DNA from: Nostoc sp. MS1
Lineage (GTDB): Bacteria > Cyanobacteriota > Cyanobacteriia > Cyanobacteriales > Nostocaceae
DNA: 64,000 nucleotides
Direction: 5' to 3'
Assembly: GCF_019976755.1 (NCBI RefSeq)
Contig: NZ_AP023441.1
Coordinates: forward strand, 2,415,501-2,479,500
The position numbers and the translations under genes are program-made. The notes under the pieces were generated by a model. It saw only the letters and a list, made by a program, of their open reading frames with translations, did no database searches and was not told the DNA's origin. Within the stretch, counting starts at the first letter, position 1. Every line of letters begins with the position of its first letter. This document shows positions 28,678-37,295 of the stretch, piece by piece.

Positions 28678-29117
28678 CTTTTTTCCTTCCGTGCCTTCAT
28701 CGCTTGTGTTGCGATCGTGTTATCTGTATTTTTTCAGGCAGATGATGCCTTGATTTGTATCCATCTTTCGGAAGTTTATCTATATTTGATCATCAGCAGT
28801 TCAGATGCGAAAATTTTACATATAAAGGTTTGTTCTTCTTCACATTTATACAAATTTGTCAATGAGTTGAGTCATAAATTGTATAAGAATTTAAAGAGTA
28901 ACATTACACTTACTGTTCTTTAGCTTTATGGATGAGCTTAATTTTCATCAATATCTGAGCGATTAATATTCAAATATTGCCCAATAAAAAATGCCCTATC
29001 TAGTATTTAATAGCACTCAAAAAGTATGAAGATTTCATAAAGAAGGCTCATTTATTTAGGTATACTCAGTCAGATACAGTTAACCTCATAGAAGAATCTT
29101 CTACCACCTGGACTCTA
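28678..29117. other. intergenic region between divergent genes
   Basis: A 440-base AT-rich spacer separates divergent ilvD and the GT2-GtrA gene. It should contain both promoters. An open frame at 28642-28923 overlaps the ilvD start and looks non-coding. Confidence 0.55.
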
Positions 29118-30356
29118 ATGAGTATCAATAAAACTCAGTCATTATTGCCCGTACCCGTAGGTAATTTACAAGTTCCTGAGTTTCCACCTAGTTATTCAGG
29201 TGCGACTGATCAGCCTATCCAGTTTTCACTCATCATTCCTACCTACAAAGAGAGTGGAAATATTAGAAATGTTGTTGAGAAGTTAACTCAAATACTTGAT
29301 GAGTTTATCCCAGGCGATTATGAACTAATCGTGGTAGATGATGATAGCCCGGATGGCACATGGGAAGTGGCGTTGTCTTTGACATCAGAGTATCCACAAT
29401 TACAAGTAATGCGACGGCAGCAAGAAAGAGGACTGTCAACAGCTGTAATTCGTGGTTGGCAAGCAGCAAGAGGTAATATCTTAGGTGTAATTGATGGAGA
29501 CTTGCAACATCCGCCTCATGTATTGCAAGAACTCTTGACTAAAATCCATAGAGGAGCAGATTTAGCAGTAGCCAGCCGTCACGTAGATGGGGGTGGCGTA
29601 AGTAGCTGGAGTTTTATTAGACGCTTTTTATCTCGCGGGGCGCAATTGTTAGGACTGATGATTCTACCTAGAGTTTTGGGTAGAGTTTCCGACCCCATGA
29701 GTGGTTATTTTATGGTGCGTCGTGAATGTATTACCAATGCCACTTTTAACCCGGTAGGGTACAAGATTTTATTAGAGGTAATTGGGCGTGGTCAAGTAGA
29801 TGAAATTGCGGAAGCAGGCTATGTATTTCGTGAACGCCAAGAAGGCGAGAGCAAAGTTACATGGAAGCAGTATGTAGACTACATCCGCCATTTAATTCGT
29901 TTACGAATTTCTACAGGTAGACTACAAAGAATTAATGAAAGCTTCCCCTTGGGTAGATTTGTCCGTTTTGGCTTGGTAGGGTTAAGTGGAGTATTTATAG
30001 ATATGGCACTGCTGTACCTACTCAGTGACCCATCAACACTAGGCTGGCCTTTAACCCGCAGTAAAATTATCGCCTCGGAAATAGCAATTTTTAATAACTT
30101 CCTGTGGAATGATGCCTGGACATTTGCCGATGTGTCTATGCAGCAACAAGGTTGGTCGCAACGGATCAAGCGGTTTGTAAAATTTAATATTGTCTGCCTT
30201 GCCGGCTTAGTGCTGAATGTCTTGATATTAAATATTGTGTTTAACTATCTCATTCCCAACCGCTATATTGCTAACCTCATTGCGATCGCCATAGCTACCG
30301 TTTGGAACTTCTGGGTTAACTTGCGTCTGAGTTGGCGTGTCACTCAAGTCAAATAA
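29118..30356 (+). CDS. GT2 polyprenyl-phosphate glycosyltransferase with GtrA domain
   Basis: The 412-residue protein has an N-terminal GT-A fold like dolichol-phosphate mannose synthase (about 35-265) with IIPTYKESGNI, the VVDDDSPDGTW and DGDLQHPP nucleotide/metal motifs, then a four-helix GtrA domain (about 280-405, beginning RFVRFGLVGLSGVFID). Such fusions load a sugar onto polyprenyl phosphate on the cytoplasmic face and may help flip it. The product could feed GT39-type enzymes like those at 8881-10584 and 39490-40971; that link is inference. Its end overlaps tenA tail to tail by 13 bases. Confidence 0.9.
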   Translation: MSINKTQSLLPVPVGNLQVPEFPPSYSGATDQPIQFSLIIPTYKESGNIRNVVEKLTQILDEFIPGDYELIVVDDDSPDGTWEVALSLTSEYPQLQVMRRQQERGLSTAVIRGWQAARGNILGVIDGDLQHPPHVLQELLTKIHRGADLAVASRHVDGGGVSSWSFIRRFLSRGAQLLGLMILPRVLGRVSDPMSGYFMVRRECITNATFNPVGYKILLEVIGRGQVDEIAEAGYVFRERQEGESKVTWKQYVDYIRHLIRLRISTGRLQRINESFPLGRFVRFGLVGLSGVFIDMALLYLLSDPSTLGWPLTRSKIIASEIAIFNNFLWNDAWTFADVSMQQQGWSQRIKRFVKFNIVCLAGLVLNVLILNIVFNYLIPNRYIANLIAIAIATVWNFWVNLRLSWRVTQVK

Positions 30357-30964
30357 GCAGCTTGAAAAAACTCCTGTTCACAAAACATAGCGTAGCGATA
30401 AGTTGAATGGGTTATGGCATTAGCACTAGCGTAATTTTCTACCAAACTTTCTAATTGTTGCGCCAAGGGTAAAAAATCCGCGCTACTGTAAGTACGAATC
30501 CAGTCAGCATACCGATGATGAGGAATACCATTCTTAGCTAACTCCTCACCCAAAAAAGCATACAACCGCATACAGGGAGACATAGCCGCAGCCGTTAAAC
30601 CTACATCCCCACTCCAAGCAGTAGCTAACAAAAAATCAGTATAGCGACGAGTGGCTCCTCCAGGTTGGACAGAACGCAAATCTACACCCCATTTTGCTGC
30701 ATAGCCTTCGTGTAGCCGCAGTTCCTCAAGTACACCACCAGCTAATGAGTGAAACGTGGTAAAACCAACCCAGTCTGGTGACTTAGCGGCCGCAATACTA
30801 TAAGCACGGGCAAAAGCCTCTAAGAAAAAAGCATCCTGCCCCACATAGTAAGCAAATTTCCGCTCCTCAAGACTACCATCACCAATACCTTGAACAAAAG
30901 GATGTTCTAAGCAAGCTTGGGCTAAATCTTGGTTTGCTGTCCAAAGTTCGTTTGAGAGAGTCAT
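30344..30964 (-). CDS. tenA: TenA family thiaminase II / aminopyrimidine aminohydrolase
   Basis: The 206-residue helical protein matches TenA, which hydrolyses aminopyrimidine breakdown products of thiamine for salvage. The likely catalytic cysteine is C131 in AMSPCMRLYAFLG; the pocket aspartate in YVGQDAFFLEAF and the late glutamate in CEQEFFQAAY are also present, so it looks active. No other thi gene or TPP riboswitch adjoins it. The start codon sits directly on a heptamer repeat array. Older annotations call it a transcriptional regulator, which its sequence does not support. Confidence 0.88.
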   Translation of the reverse strand: MTLSNELWTANQDLAQACLEHPFVQGIGDGSLEERKFAYYVGQDAFFLEAFARAYSIAAAKSPDWVGFTTFHSLAGGVLEELRLHEGYAAKWGVDLRSVQPGGATRRYTDFLLATAWSGDVGLTAAAMSPCMRLYAFLGEELAKNGIPHHRYADWIRTYSSADFLPLAQQLESLVENYASANAITHSTYRYAMFCEQEFFQAAYLT

Positions 30965-31016
30965 TAGTCATTAGTCCATAGTCATTAGTCCATAGTCAAC
31001 AGTCAACACTCAACAC
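30960..31016. repeat. heptamer repeat array (STRR)
   Basis: ATTAGTC, CATAGTC and CAACAGTC units fill the whole gap between tenA and the pentapeptide protein gene, so the tenA 5' region up to its start codon is repeat DNA. Confidence 0.85.
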
Positions 31017-31793
31017 TCAAAATGGGAAAAACTGTAGCAAGACTGAACCTAAACTACCTACAAAGTCGAAGAAACTGGGTTTACCAGTGCTGAGTTTTTC
31101 TGTATATGGTGTTTGTAGTTCTTTGATGAAAGCTTGAGAGGTTTGTATTCCTCTGGCGTTATTTTGTGTTGTAAATAGTTTTTCGGCGATTTGTGCGTCT
31201 TGCGCTGCGCCTTGACGGTCAAAAATTTGGTATTTAGAAATACCCCGCGCTAAGTATGCTCCTGCATATTCTGGTTGCGCAGCGATCGCTTGATTAAAAT
31301 AATAGATGGCTTGTTGTTGATTGCCTTTTTGCGCTTCAGCTACACCTAAAGCATAAAATTCATCTGGTGTTGCAACTTGTAATGGTATACCTACTGCACC
31401 CTGAAAGTTGGTTCCTTGCAAATATGCACCTGTAAATTGGGCATTACTTAAGAACGCGCCTCTTAAATCTGCACCAGCTAAATTTGCGCCACTGAGTTTG
31501 GCTTCACTTAAATTCACCCCGGCTAAACCTGCACCACTTAAGTTTGCACCCCGTAAATCAGCACCACTTAAGTTTGCCCGGCTTAAATTTGCACCTGCTA
31601 AGTTAGCACCACTTAAATTCGCTCCAGACAAGTCAGCCATAACTAAGCCAGCACCACTTAAGTTACAGTTTTGACATTGTTTTGTTGCCAATAGCTGTCT
31701 AACATGTTCTTGATTTGCCGCTTGGGCAATATTGATAAAACTAATAGATGTTATAACGGTAGTTGCGATAAAAATTAGATTTTTCATAGTCAA
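31017..31793 (-). CDS. exported pentapeptide-repeat and TPR protein
   Basis: The 258-residue protein has a signal peptide (about 1-25), then about 17 tandem pentapeptide repeats of the A(N/D)LSG type (about 42-130), which fold as a right-handed quadrilateral beta helix, then a TPR-like helical region (about 145-215, with QQAIYYFNQAIAAQPEYAGA) and a short hydrophobic C-terminus. Such combinations are frequent in cyanobacteria and probably serve as protein-binding scaffolds in the periplasm or lumen. The GC-richer pentapeptide part also opens a long shadow frame on the other strand. Confidence 0.88.
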   Translation of the reverse strand: MTMKNLIFIATTVITSISFINIAQAANQEHVRQLLATKQCQNCNLSGAGLVMADLSGANLSGANLAGANLSRANLSGADLRGANLSGAGLAGVNLSEAKLSGANLAGADLRGAFLSNAQFTGAYLQGTNFQGAVGIPLQVATPDEFYALGVAEAQKGNQQQAIYYFNQAIAAQPEYAGAYLARGISKYQIFDRQGAAQDAQIAEKLFTTQNNARGIQTSQAFIKELQTPYTEKLSTGKPSFFDFVGSLGSVLLQFFPF

Positions 31794-31975
31794 TTTTGGA
31801 GTGTTTCTGCCTAGTACCCAAATCAGCGTGATGGTGTATCAGTTGTAATTTTTTCTTTATACCTTTATGAGTAGCTAGAAAATATTTACAAGCACTGATT
31901 ACTGACAAAATTCCATCTGCAAGCTTATGATATGAGCCACTTGAGCAATTTGCCCTCCGTATAGACCGACCTAAA

Positions 31976-32128
31976 TCACTGCTCAACAATACTTATAGGT
32001 TGAGTAAAACTGGTAACTTCTGGAGTTTTAAATTCAAAGCCCATTTTTTGAGGAACAGGCGCACTCAATCGCGTAAATATACTGAGTGTAAAGGTTATGA
32101 TAGCAGCTAATAAGAGTTTTTCTAGCAT
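31976..32128 (-). CDS. small exported or membrane protein
   Basis: From the ATG at 32128 the product is 50 residues: a hydrophobic N-terminal helix (MLEKLLLAAIITFTLSIF) followed by a short polar tail. It is not recognised. Coding status is plausible because the signal-like start is clean. Confidence 0.45.
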   Translation of the reverse strand: MLEKLLLAAIITFTLSIFTRLSAPVPQKMGFEFKTPEVTSFTQPISIVEQ

Positions 32129-32555
32129 AATTTTGACTCTGCCGATACCGCAATATAACTTCAAGTTATAGAGGTGCTAAGTAAAATTTATTTTGATTTA
32201 ACCTAGATGATTAATAGCGGTTAGTCAGTGATTTATATCTTTTATAAACGTGATTTGTATCACTAATACCTCTGTGTCTCCCTCCGGCTACTCCCAATAC
32301 GGTTCGGATAAGCATTTTGAACTAATAATTGGTTTAGGGAAAAGGTTAAAGGGCAAGGGTTAAAGGTTTTTTCTTCCCTTTTCCCCTTCGCCTTTCCCCT
32401 TTAACCGAACCGTATTGCGGCTACTCCCACAAAGAAGCAAGCTAAAAGCCGCCTACGGTTTGCGGAGCGTCTTGGAGAGAGGGAAGCCCTCCTACAGCGC
32501 TGGTTCACTGCATCTCTGTAGTAAAAATTTTTCAAACCACAAACGCACCGAGAAC
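32129..32555. other. repeat-rich intergenic region
   Basis: This gene-free spacer contains a MITE-like element (32296-32417) inserted in a dispersed repeat whose remainder continues to about 32510. No gene is supportable in it. Confidence 0.6.
32296..32417. mobile_element. MITE-like element, about 122 bp
   Basis: Inverted ends CAATACGGTTCGG (32295-32307) and CCGAACCGTATTG (32405-32417) are perfect over 13 bases. The element is flanked by 11-base direct copies of CGGCTACTCCC (32285-32295 and 32418-32428), as expected for a target duplication. The interior is purine-rich then pyrimidine-rich, non-coding. Confidence 0.65.
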
Positions 32556-33008
32556 TTATTCTGCTTCTCGCTCTAATATCAAAGTTACAGGGCCATCATT
32601 CTCAATCATCACCTGCATCATAGCGCCAAATTTGCCTGTTTCTACTTGTAAATTACTACTGCGTAACTTCAAAACAAAGCGGTTGTATAATTCCTCTGCT
32701 AGTGAGGGAGTAGCTGAACGGTCAAAAGAAGGACGGCGACCTTTGCGACAATCTCCATACAAAGTAAACTGACTCACTACTAACAACCCACCACCAATTT
32801 CCTGCACAGATTTCTGCCATCTGTCTCCACCTGCTTCATCAGGAAACAGACGCAACTCCAAACATTTGCGCACCATCCAATCAAGTTCGTTATCTGTATC
32901 TGTATCAGCAATACCTACAAGTAAGTTTAATCCTCGACCAATTTTGCCAACAATTTCACCATTGACAGTAACTTGAGACGATTTAACTCGCTGGACAATA
33001 ACGCGCAT
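32556..33008 (-). CDS. dtd: D-aminoacyl-tRNA deacylase
   Basis: The 150-residue protein is DTD, which hydrolyses D-amino acids (classically D-Tyr) and mischarged glycine from tRNA in the cytoplasm. The two active-site signatures are intact: SQFTLYGD near residue 78 and the cross-subunit GPVT motif in NDGPVTLILE near 138. The N-terminal MRVIVQRVKSSQVTV is canonical. Length is standard. Confidence 0.95.
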   Translation of the reverse strand: MRVIVQRVKSSQVTVNGEIVGKIGRGLNLLVGIADTDTDNELDWMVRKCLELRLFPDEAGGDRWQKSVQEIGGGLLVVSQFTLYGDCRKGRRPSFDRSATPSLAEELYNRFVLKLRSSNLQVETGKFGAMMQVMIENDGPVTLILEREAE

Positions 33009-33065
33009 TGTAATTTTGGCTTAATTCTCATCCCTAAATTTTAGAGCGATCGCAAGATATCGGGA

Positions 33066-33165
33066 ATAGGAGATGAGGGGGATGAGGGAGATGAGGCAGA
33101 GGGGGAAGACAGAGAATGATTATGGACTGTGGACTAATGACTAATGACTAATGACTAATAACCAG
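33066..33165. repeat. G-rich repeat plus heptamer array
   Basis: GATGAGGG-type units (33066-33115) are followed by GACTAATG-type heptamers (33119-33162), upstream of the ABC ATPase gene. Confidence 0.75.
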
Positions 33166-33254
33166 ATATGTATCTACGCGATCGCTCGACCTATCACCGC
33201 TCAACTACAATATATGTATATTGTTGCGAATTGTATATTTAGGGTTTAGCTGTC

Positions 33255-34274
33255 ATGGCTCCCGCCGTTTTAATTCAAAATCTCCAAAAGCGTTACGGTA
33301 CTGTTGAAGCCGTCAAAGATGTTTCCTTTCAGGTAGAACCAGGAGAAATCTTTGGCTTACTCGGCCCCAATGGTGCAGGTAAAACTACTACTCTGAGAGC
33401 TTTGTGTACCCTCACTACACCAGATGCTGGCAAAATCGAGGTATCTGGAGTTTCTGTGTTGGATAACCCCAGAGTAGCTAGACAACGGCTAGGCTATGTT
33501 GCTCAAGAAGTTGCCTTAGATAAGGTACTGACAGGACAAGAACTACTGCAACTACAAGCAGCACTGTATCACCTGCCTGGCGCAGTAGCCAAACAGCGAA
33601 TTGAGACAGTTTTAGATTTACTTGGTTTACAAGAGTACGCCAATAAAAAAACAGGAACCTATTCTGGCGGTTTACGCAAACGCTTAGACTTGGCCGCCGG
33701 GTTGCTTCATGCGCCGGATGTGTTGGTGTTGGATGAACCAACCGTAGGGCTTGACATAGAAAGCCGTTTTGTGGTGTGGGAATTTTTGCGTAAGTTACGC
33801 GCATCGGGGACAACGGTTGTTATTACCAGCCACTACTTAGAAGAAATTGACGCACTAGCCGATCGCGTGGCAATCATTGACCGTGGCGTAGTCATTGCCG
33901 TTGGTACACCCTCAGAATTAAAAGATAGAGTAGGGGGCGATCGCATCACCCTACGCATCCGTGAGTTTTCCCCTACAGAAGAAGCAGAAAAAGCTAAAAA
34001 CCTACTGCAAGAATTACCTTTCGTCAAAGAAGTCATCATTAATAATGCTCAAGGTAATTCCCTCAACTTAGTAGTAACACCTCAAAATGATGCCCTCAGC
34101 ACAATTCAGCAAGCATTAAATAACGCCAGCTTGCCAATTTTCGGCATCGCCCAATCCCGCCCCAGCCTTGATGATGTCTACCTCGCCGCCACCGGACGCA
34201 CCCTATTGGATGCGGAATTAGCAGCAGTAGCCAATCGCGATCCCAAGGCGGAGAAGAAGCAGAATATGAGATGA
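33255..34274 (+). CDS. ABC-2 type exporter ATPase (DrrA-like)
   Basis: The 339-residue ATP-binding subunit has Walker A GPNGAGKTT near 36-44, Q-loop around YVAQE, signature YSGGLRKRLDLA near 137, Walker B VLVLDEPTVGLD and the H-loop in ITSHY, followed by the extra C-terminal region typical of DrrA-type drug or polysaccharide exporters. It pairs with the permease gene 100 bases downstream on the same strand. The transported compound is unknown. Confidence 0.92.
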   Translation: MAPAVLIQNLQKRYGTVEAVKDVSFQVEPGEIFGLLGPNGAGKTTTLRALCTLTTPDAGKIEVSGVSVLDNPRVARQRLGYVAQEVALDKVLTGQELLQLQAALYHLPGAVAKQRIETVLDLLGLQEYANKKTGTYSGGLRKRLDLAAGLLHAPDVLVLDEPTVGLDIESRFVVWEFLRKLRASGTTVVITSHYLEEIDALADRVAIIDRGVVIAVGTPSELKDRVGGDRITLRIREFSPTEEAEKAKNLLQELPFVKEVIINNAQGNSLNLVVTPQNDALSTIQQALNNASLPIFGIAQSRPSLDDVYLAATGRTLLDAELAAVANRDPKAEKKQNMR

Positions 34275-34384
34275 GGGAGAGGGGGGAGATGAGGGGGAAA
34301 TTAATTATTAACTCCTGCCTTTTGACTAATAACTAATGACTAATAACTAATGACTAATAACTAATGACTAATGACTAATGACTA
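34275..34384. repeat. G-rich and heptamer repeats reaching a start codon
   Basis: GGGAGAGGGG units (about 34270-34298) precede ten or so TGACTAA/TAACTAA heptamers (34323-34384). The last ATGACTAA unit provides the ATG of the permease gene at 34378. Confidence 0.85.
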
Positions 34385-35262
34385 ACATCAAAACTGACAT
34401 TAATTGGCAACCAGCGACATCACCACAAGCCTACGCCGATGCTGCACCTAATTTTTTTGGTGAACTAGCACAAGAGACGCTGGCTTTAACTCGTCGCTTA
34501 TTTATTCAATTACAACGTCGTCCCTCTACCTTGTTAGCAGGTATTGTTCAGCCTGTAATGTGGTTGGTATTATTCGGCGCTTTATTTCAAAATGCCCCTA
34601 AAGGTTTATTTGGAAGTACAACAAATTACGGGCAATTTCTCGCTGCGGGTGTGATTGTATTTACCGCTTTTGCGGGAGCCTTAAATGCTGGTTTACCAGT
34701 CATGTTTGACCGTGAGTTTGGCTTTTTGAATCGTTTATTAGTCGCCCCTTTGGCATCACGGTTTTCTATTGTCTTCGCTTCCGCAATCTTTATTGTCAGC
34801 CAAAGCTTACTGCAAGCAGCCGTAATTGTTGGCGCGGCGGCGTTTCTAGGTGCTGGATTACCAGATGCGGCTGGATTAGGTGCGATCGCTCTCATTGTCT
34901 TTCTACTGGCTTTAGGTGTTACAGCCATTTCTTTAGGATTGGCTTTTGCCCTGCCTGGACACATTGAGTTAATTGCTGTAATCTTTGTTACTAACTTACC
35001 ATTACTCTTTGCTAGTACCGCTCTTGCTCCCTTATCCTTCATGCCCAAGTGGTTACAGGTTGTAGCTACTCTTAATCCTCTTAGCTACGCTATCGAACCC
35101 ATTCGTTATCTCTATCTTCATAATCACTGGGGTTTAGGCGATGTAGTCATGCAAGCACCTTGGGGTGATGTCACTTTTGGTGGAGCATTGTTAATATTGT
35201 TTAGCTTCGCTTTGATCGCTTTGTTGAGTATTCAGCCGCAACTAAGACGGACTCTCGCTTAA
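34378..35262 (+). CDS. ABC-2 type exporter permease (DrrB-like)
   Basis: The 294-residue inner-membrane protein has about six transmembrane helices and the ABC-2 signature region (about 215-245, PLSFMPKWLQVVATLNPLSY). It partners the upstream ATPase. The assigned ATG at 34378 lies inside a tandem ATGACTA array, so there is no ordinary ribosome-binding site, and several in-frame or out-of-frame ATGs are within the repeat; the true start could differ. The N-terminal 30 residues before the first helix are soluble. Confidence 0.88.
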   Translation: MTNIKTDINWQPATSPQAYADAAPNFFGELAQETLALTRRLFIQLQRRPSTLLAGIVQPVMWLVLFGALFQNAPKGLFGSTTNYGQFLAAGVIVFTAFAGALNAGLPVMFDREFGFLNRLLVAPLASRFSIVFASAIFIVSQSLLQAAVIVGAAAFLGAGLPDAAGLGAIALIVFLLALGVTAISLGLAFALPGHIELIAVIFVTNLPLLFASTALAPLSFMPKWLQVVATLNPLSYAIEPIRYLYLHNHWGLGDVVMQAPWGDVTFGGALLILFSFALIALLSIQPQLRRTLA

Positions 35263-35492
35263 AACAGTGAACAGTCAACGGTAAACAGTTATCAGGTGTA
35301 TGGTGGGGGATTTAAAAGAGTCACCAGCACCTATTAATAATTAGTGGGTAATTTAAACCCTCTTATTTAACTGATAACTGTGAAAAAACGACTGAGGGCT
35401 AAATTTTTACTTAGTACGGGCTGAACGCCCTGTTACTGCTAACAGCAGTTTTAACTCAAAATAGTGTTAGAGAAATTTTAGAGTCAAAAACC
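35263..35492. other. spacer with two small hairpins
   Basis: Downstream of the permease are a hairpin around CGGGCTGAACGCCCTG (about 35417-35432) and a perfect ACTGCT/AGCAGT stem with a three-base loop (35435-35449) followed by TTTT. Together they could act as a weak terminator before the next gene. Confidence 0.45.
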
Positions 35493-35876
35493 ATGAAAAA
35501 ACTATTTTTACCAGTTACCAGACTTTTATTAGGTTTTGTCGGAATGAGCGCCGCTTCCTTGCTGACAGTACAGCCAAGCTTGGCTCAACTGGGAACGGTG
35601 GATGCAGGCGGTAATAATGATACCCAAAATAATAATATTGATTTCAATTCTGGCAATTTCAATATGTTTGACCTCATTCATCGGGCAAACTTTGGTAATG
35701 CGACATTTGACGTGAATCAGCAGAACGAAGCATTAGATGATGCGGCTAAAGCATTTAGAGAAAGACAAAATCGCGCAACTGGTAATCAACAACAAAGACA
35801 AATACTGCTTGTGCCTCAAACTACAACTCAACCAGCCACTAATCCATCAACATCGACTGTTCCGGGAAATAATTGA
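35493..35876 (+). CDS. small exported Asn/Gln-rich protein
   Basis: The 127-residue protein starts with a clear signal peptide (about 1-31, cleavage after PSLAQ-type AxA region) and continues as a low-complexity Asn/Gln/Thr-rich chain with FRERQNRATGNQQQRQILL near 88. No domain is recognised. It appears to be a periplasmic or envelope protein of the kind found only in cyanobacteria. Confidence 0.72.
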   Translation: MKKLFLPVTRLLLGFVGMSAASLLTVQPSLAQLGTVDAGGNNDTQNNNIDFNSGNFNMFDLIHRANFGNATFDVNQQNEALDDAAKAFRERQNRATGNQQQRQILLVPQTTTQPATNPSTSTVPGNN

Positions 35877-35945
35877 GACAAGAGAGATAAGGGAGATGAG
35901 GGAGAACTTGTTACTCAGCACTCCCTACCCCCTACCTTGATTACC

Positions 35946-36383
35946 CTACAGCCCTAAAGCTGATAAAACATCGCCAGCATGGGTTGCAGTGTTGACAGTA
36001 GAATCAACATGAATGATTTTACCTTCCGGGTTAATTACGTAGGTAACACGCTTGGCATAACCGCCGCCATCAACGTCATAAGCTTTGATTAAGCTGTGGT
36101 CGGTGTCAGCTAGTAGAGGAAAATTCAAATTATATTTTTGAGTGAAGGCTTGATGAGAAGATTCATCATCAGCACTCACACCTAAAACGACTACATCCTT
36201 GTTTTTGTAATCAGATTGAGCATCACGGAAGCTACAAGCTTGTTTAGTGCAGCCTGGTGTGTCATCTTTGGGGTAAAAATACAAAACTACAGTCTTCCCA
36301 GCAAAATCAGATAACGAAACGGTGTTACCGTTGGTATCTTTGACGGTAAATGCAGGTGCATCCGTACCAACTGCTAGAGGCAT
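35946..36383 (-). CDS. peroxiredoxin, BCP/PrxQ type
   Basis: The 145-residue thioredoxin-fold peroxidase reduces hydrogen peroxide and alkyl hydroperoxides. The peroxidatic cysteine C45 lies in DDTPGCTKQACSF, and C50, five residues later, is the resolving cysteine of the atypical 2-Cys PrxQ class. Thioredoxin is the likely reductant. Length and the FYPKDDTPGC motif are fully typical. No signal peptide, so it acts in the cytoplasm. Confidence 0.93.
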   Translation of the reverse strand: MPLAVGTDAPAFTVKDTNGNTVSLSDFAGKTVVLYFYPKDDTPGCTKQACSFRDAQSDYKNKDVVVLGVSADDESSHQAFTQKYNLNFPLLADTDHSLIKAYDVDGGGYAKRVTYVINPEGKIIHVDSTVNTATHAGDVLSALGL

Positions 36384-36465
36384 AATGAACCTTTCCTGTT
36401 TCAGATTTTTGATGACTCTGAAATTTTACAATAATTTACAATAATTTCATGACAAATTTAGAAAC

Positions 36466-36500
36466 GGTTGACTGTTGACTGTTGATTAATGACTAATGTG
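36466..36500. repeat. heptamer repeat array (STRR)
   Basis: TTGACTG and TAATGAC units just upstream of the winged-helix-like gene at 36512. Confidence 0.7.
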
Positions 36501-36511
36501 AATTACAAATT

Positions 36512-36916
36512 ATGCCTACAAAGGATTCTCCAACACCCAAAGCCTTTTCTTACCCACAAACTACTGTAGAACGAGCCAAGCGATCGCTTATCTGTTCTCC
36601 TTTCAATTTGGGACTATTTGAAACCATGCGTAGTCAGAGTGTTTCCGTGAATGCGATCGCTAATGAAACTGGTATTAAGCATGGTTATACTAAAAAGTCC
36701 TTGTCTGAGTTGACTTGTGATGATGAGTTAGGATGGCTGATTCAGGTTGGAGTATTGCGGCGTGAAGTAGACGGACAAGGTATTACAGATAGTTTTCGCC
36801 TCACTCCCTTGGGACATCAGCTTATAGAACAATACCAAGGAAAAACCTTGCCTTTACCATCGTGGCGCAATCGCCTATACGACGCTGTAATTCGTTGGTT
36901 TAGACTTCCCTTTTAG
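36512..36916 (+). CDS. conserved cyanobacterial protein, winged-helix-like (Npun_F0494-like)
   Basis: The 134-residue protein resembles a small family restricted to cyanobacteria. The central region (about 25-115) looks like a winged helix, with TGIKHGYTKKSLSELTC as a possible recognition-helix region and SFRLTPLGHQLIEQYQG as the usual end of archaeal/bacterial wHTH domains. DNA binding is inference. The C-terminus ends with a basic-aromatic helix. Confidence 0.68.
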   Translation: MPTKDSPTPKAFSYPQTTVERAKRSLICSPFNLGLFETMRSQSVSVNAIANETGIKHGYTKKSLSELTCDDELGWLIQVGVLRREVDGQGITDSFRLTPLGHQLIEQYQGKTLPLPSWRNRLYDAVIRWFRLPF

Positions 36917-37289
36917 AATCAAGAACCAAAAAGTTAGGATTTGGGATTTCTAGGGAACAATATATACGGAGAAACATCAACCCATTTATAAAGTCTTCAC
37001 CATTTTCCCTAACTGAATTGGTGAGATTGTGAATTTGGGTTGAAGCATATACAGTGGCGCTGGCATATCCTTCAACTCAAGGATAAATACCTGCGCTCAA
37101 TTTCTATTAGTAGCTGCCCAATTTTCTGACATTTGAGCAGCAAATTGCTATATTAGCCCTCAAATAACTCACACCATCCATAAGCAAGCTATAAATGTAC
37201 AACTATTAAAAATTACGAATTACGTAGGCGCAAGCCTTTGCTACGCAACGCTACCGCGAACCCGTAGGGTATTACAAATTAATCAAGAA
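36917..37289. other. intergenic region before cobQ
   Basis: A 373-base spacer with a repeat-like stretch at about 37215-37275 (CGTAGGCGCAAGCC, then palindromic AACCCGTAGGGT). I looked for a cobalamin riboswitch because cobQ follows, and do not see the B12 box. Confidence 0.5.
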
Positions 37290-37295
37290 GTGGCT

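Noticed and set aside
28642..28923. 93-codon plus-strand frame overlapping the ilvD start
   Set aside because: It overlaps a well-supported gene on the other strand, has no recognisable domain and its composition fits AT-rich spacer.
30965..31016. Possible TPP riboswitch before tenA
   Set aside because: The upstream region is entirely heptamer repeats and the THI box motifs are absent.
31408..31674. 88-codon plus-strand frame of repeated KFAPLKSAP-type units
   Set aside because: It is the antisense shadow of the pentapeptide repeats.
31741..31989. 82-codon minus-strand frame upstream of the pentapeptide gene
   Set aside because: Overlaps the real gene's signal peptide in another frame and has no protein-like features.
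34323..34384. Regular direct repeats that could suggest a CRISPR array
   Set aside because: Units are seven bases with no spacers and no cas genes occur; these are tandem heptamers.
36917..37289. Possible cobalamin riboswitch before cobQ
   Set aside because: No B12 box or the expected conserved helices could be found.
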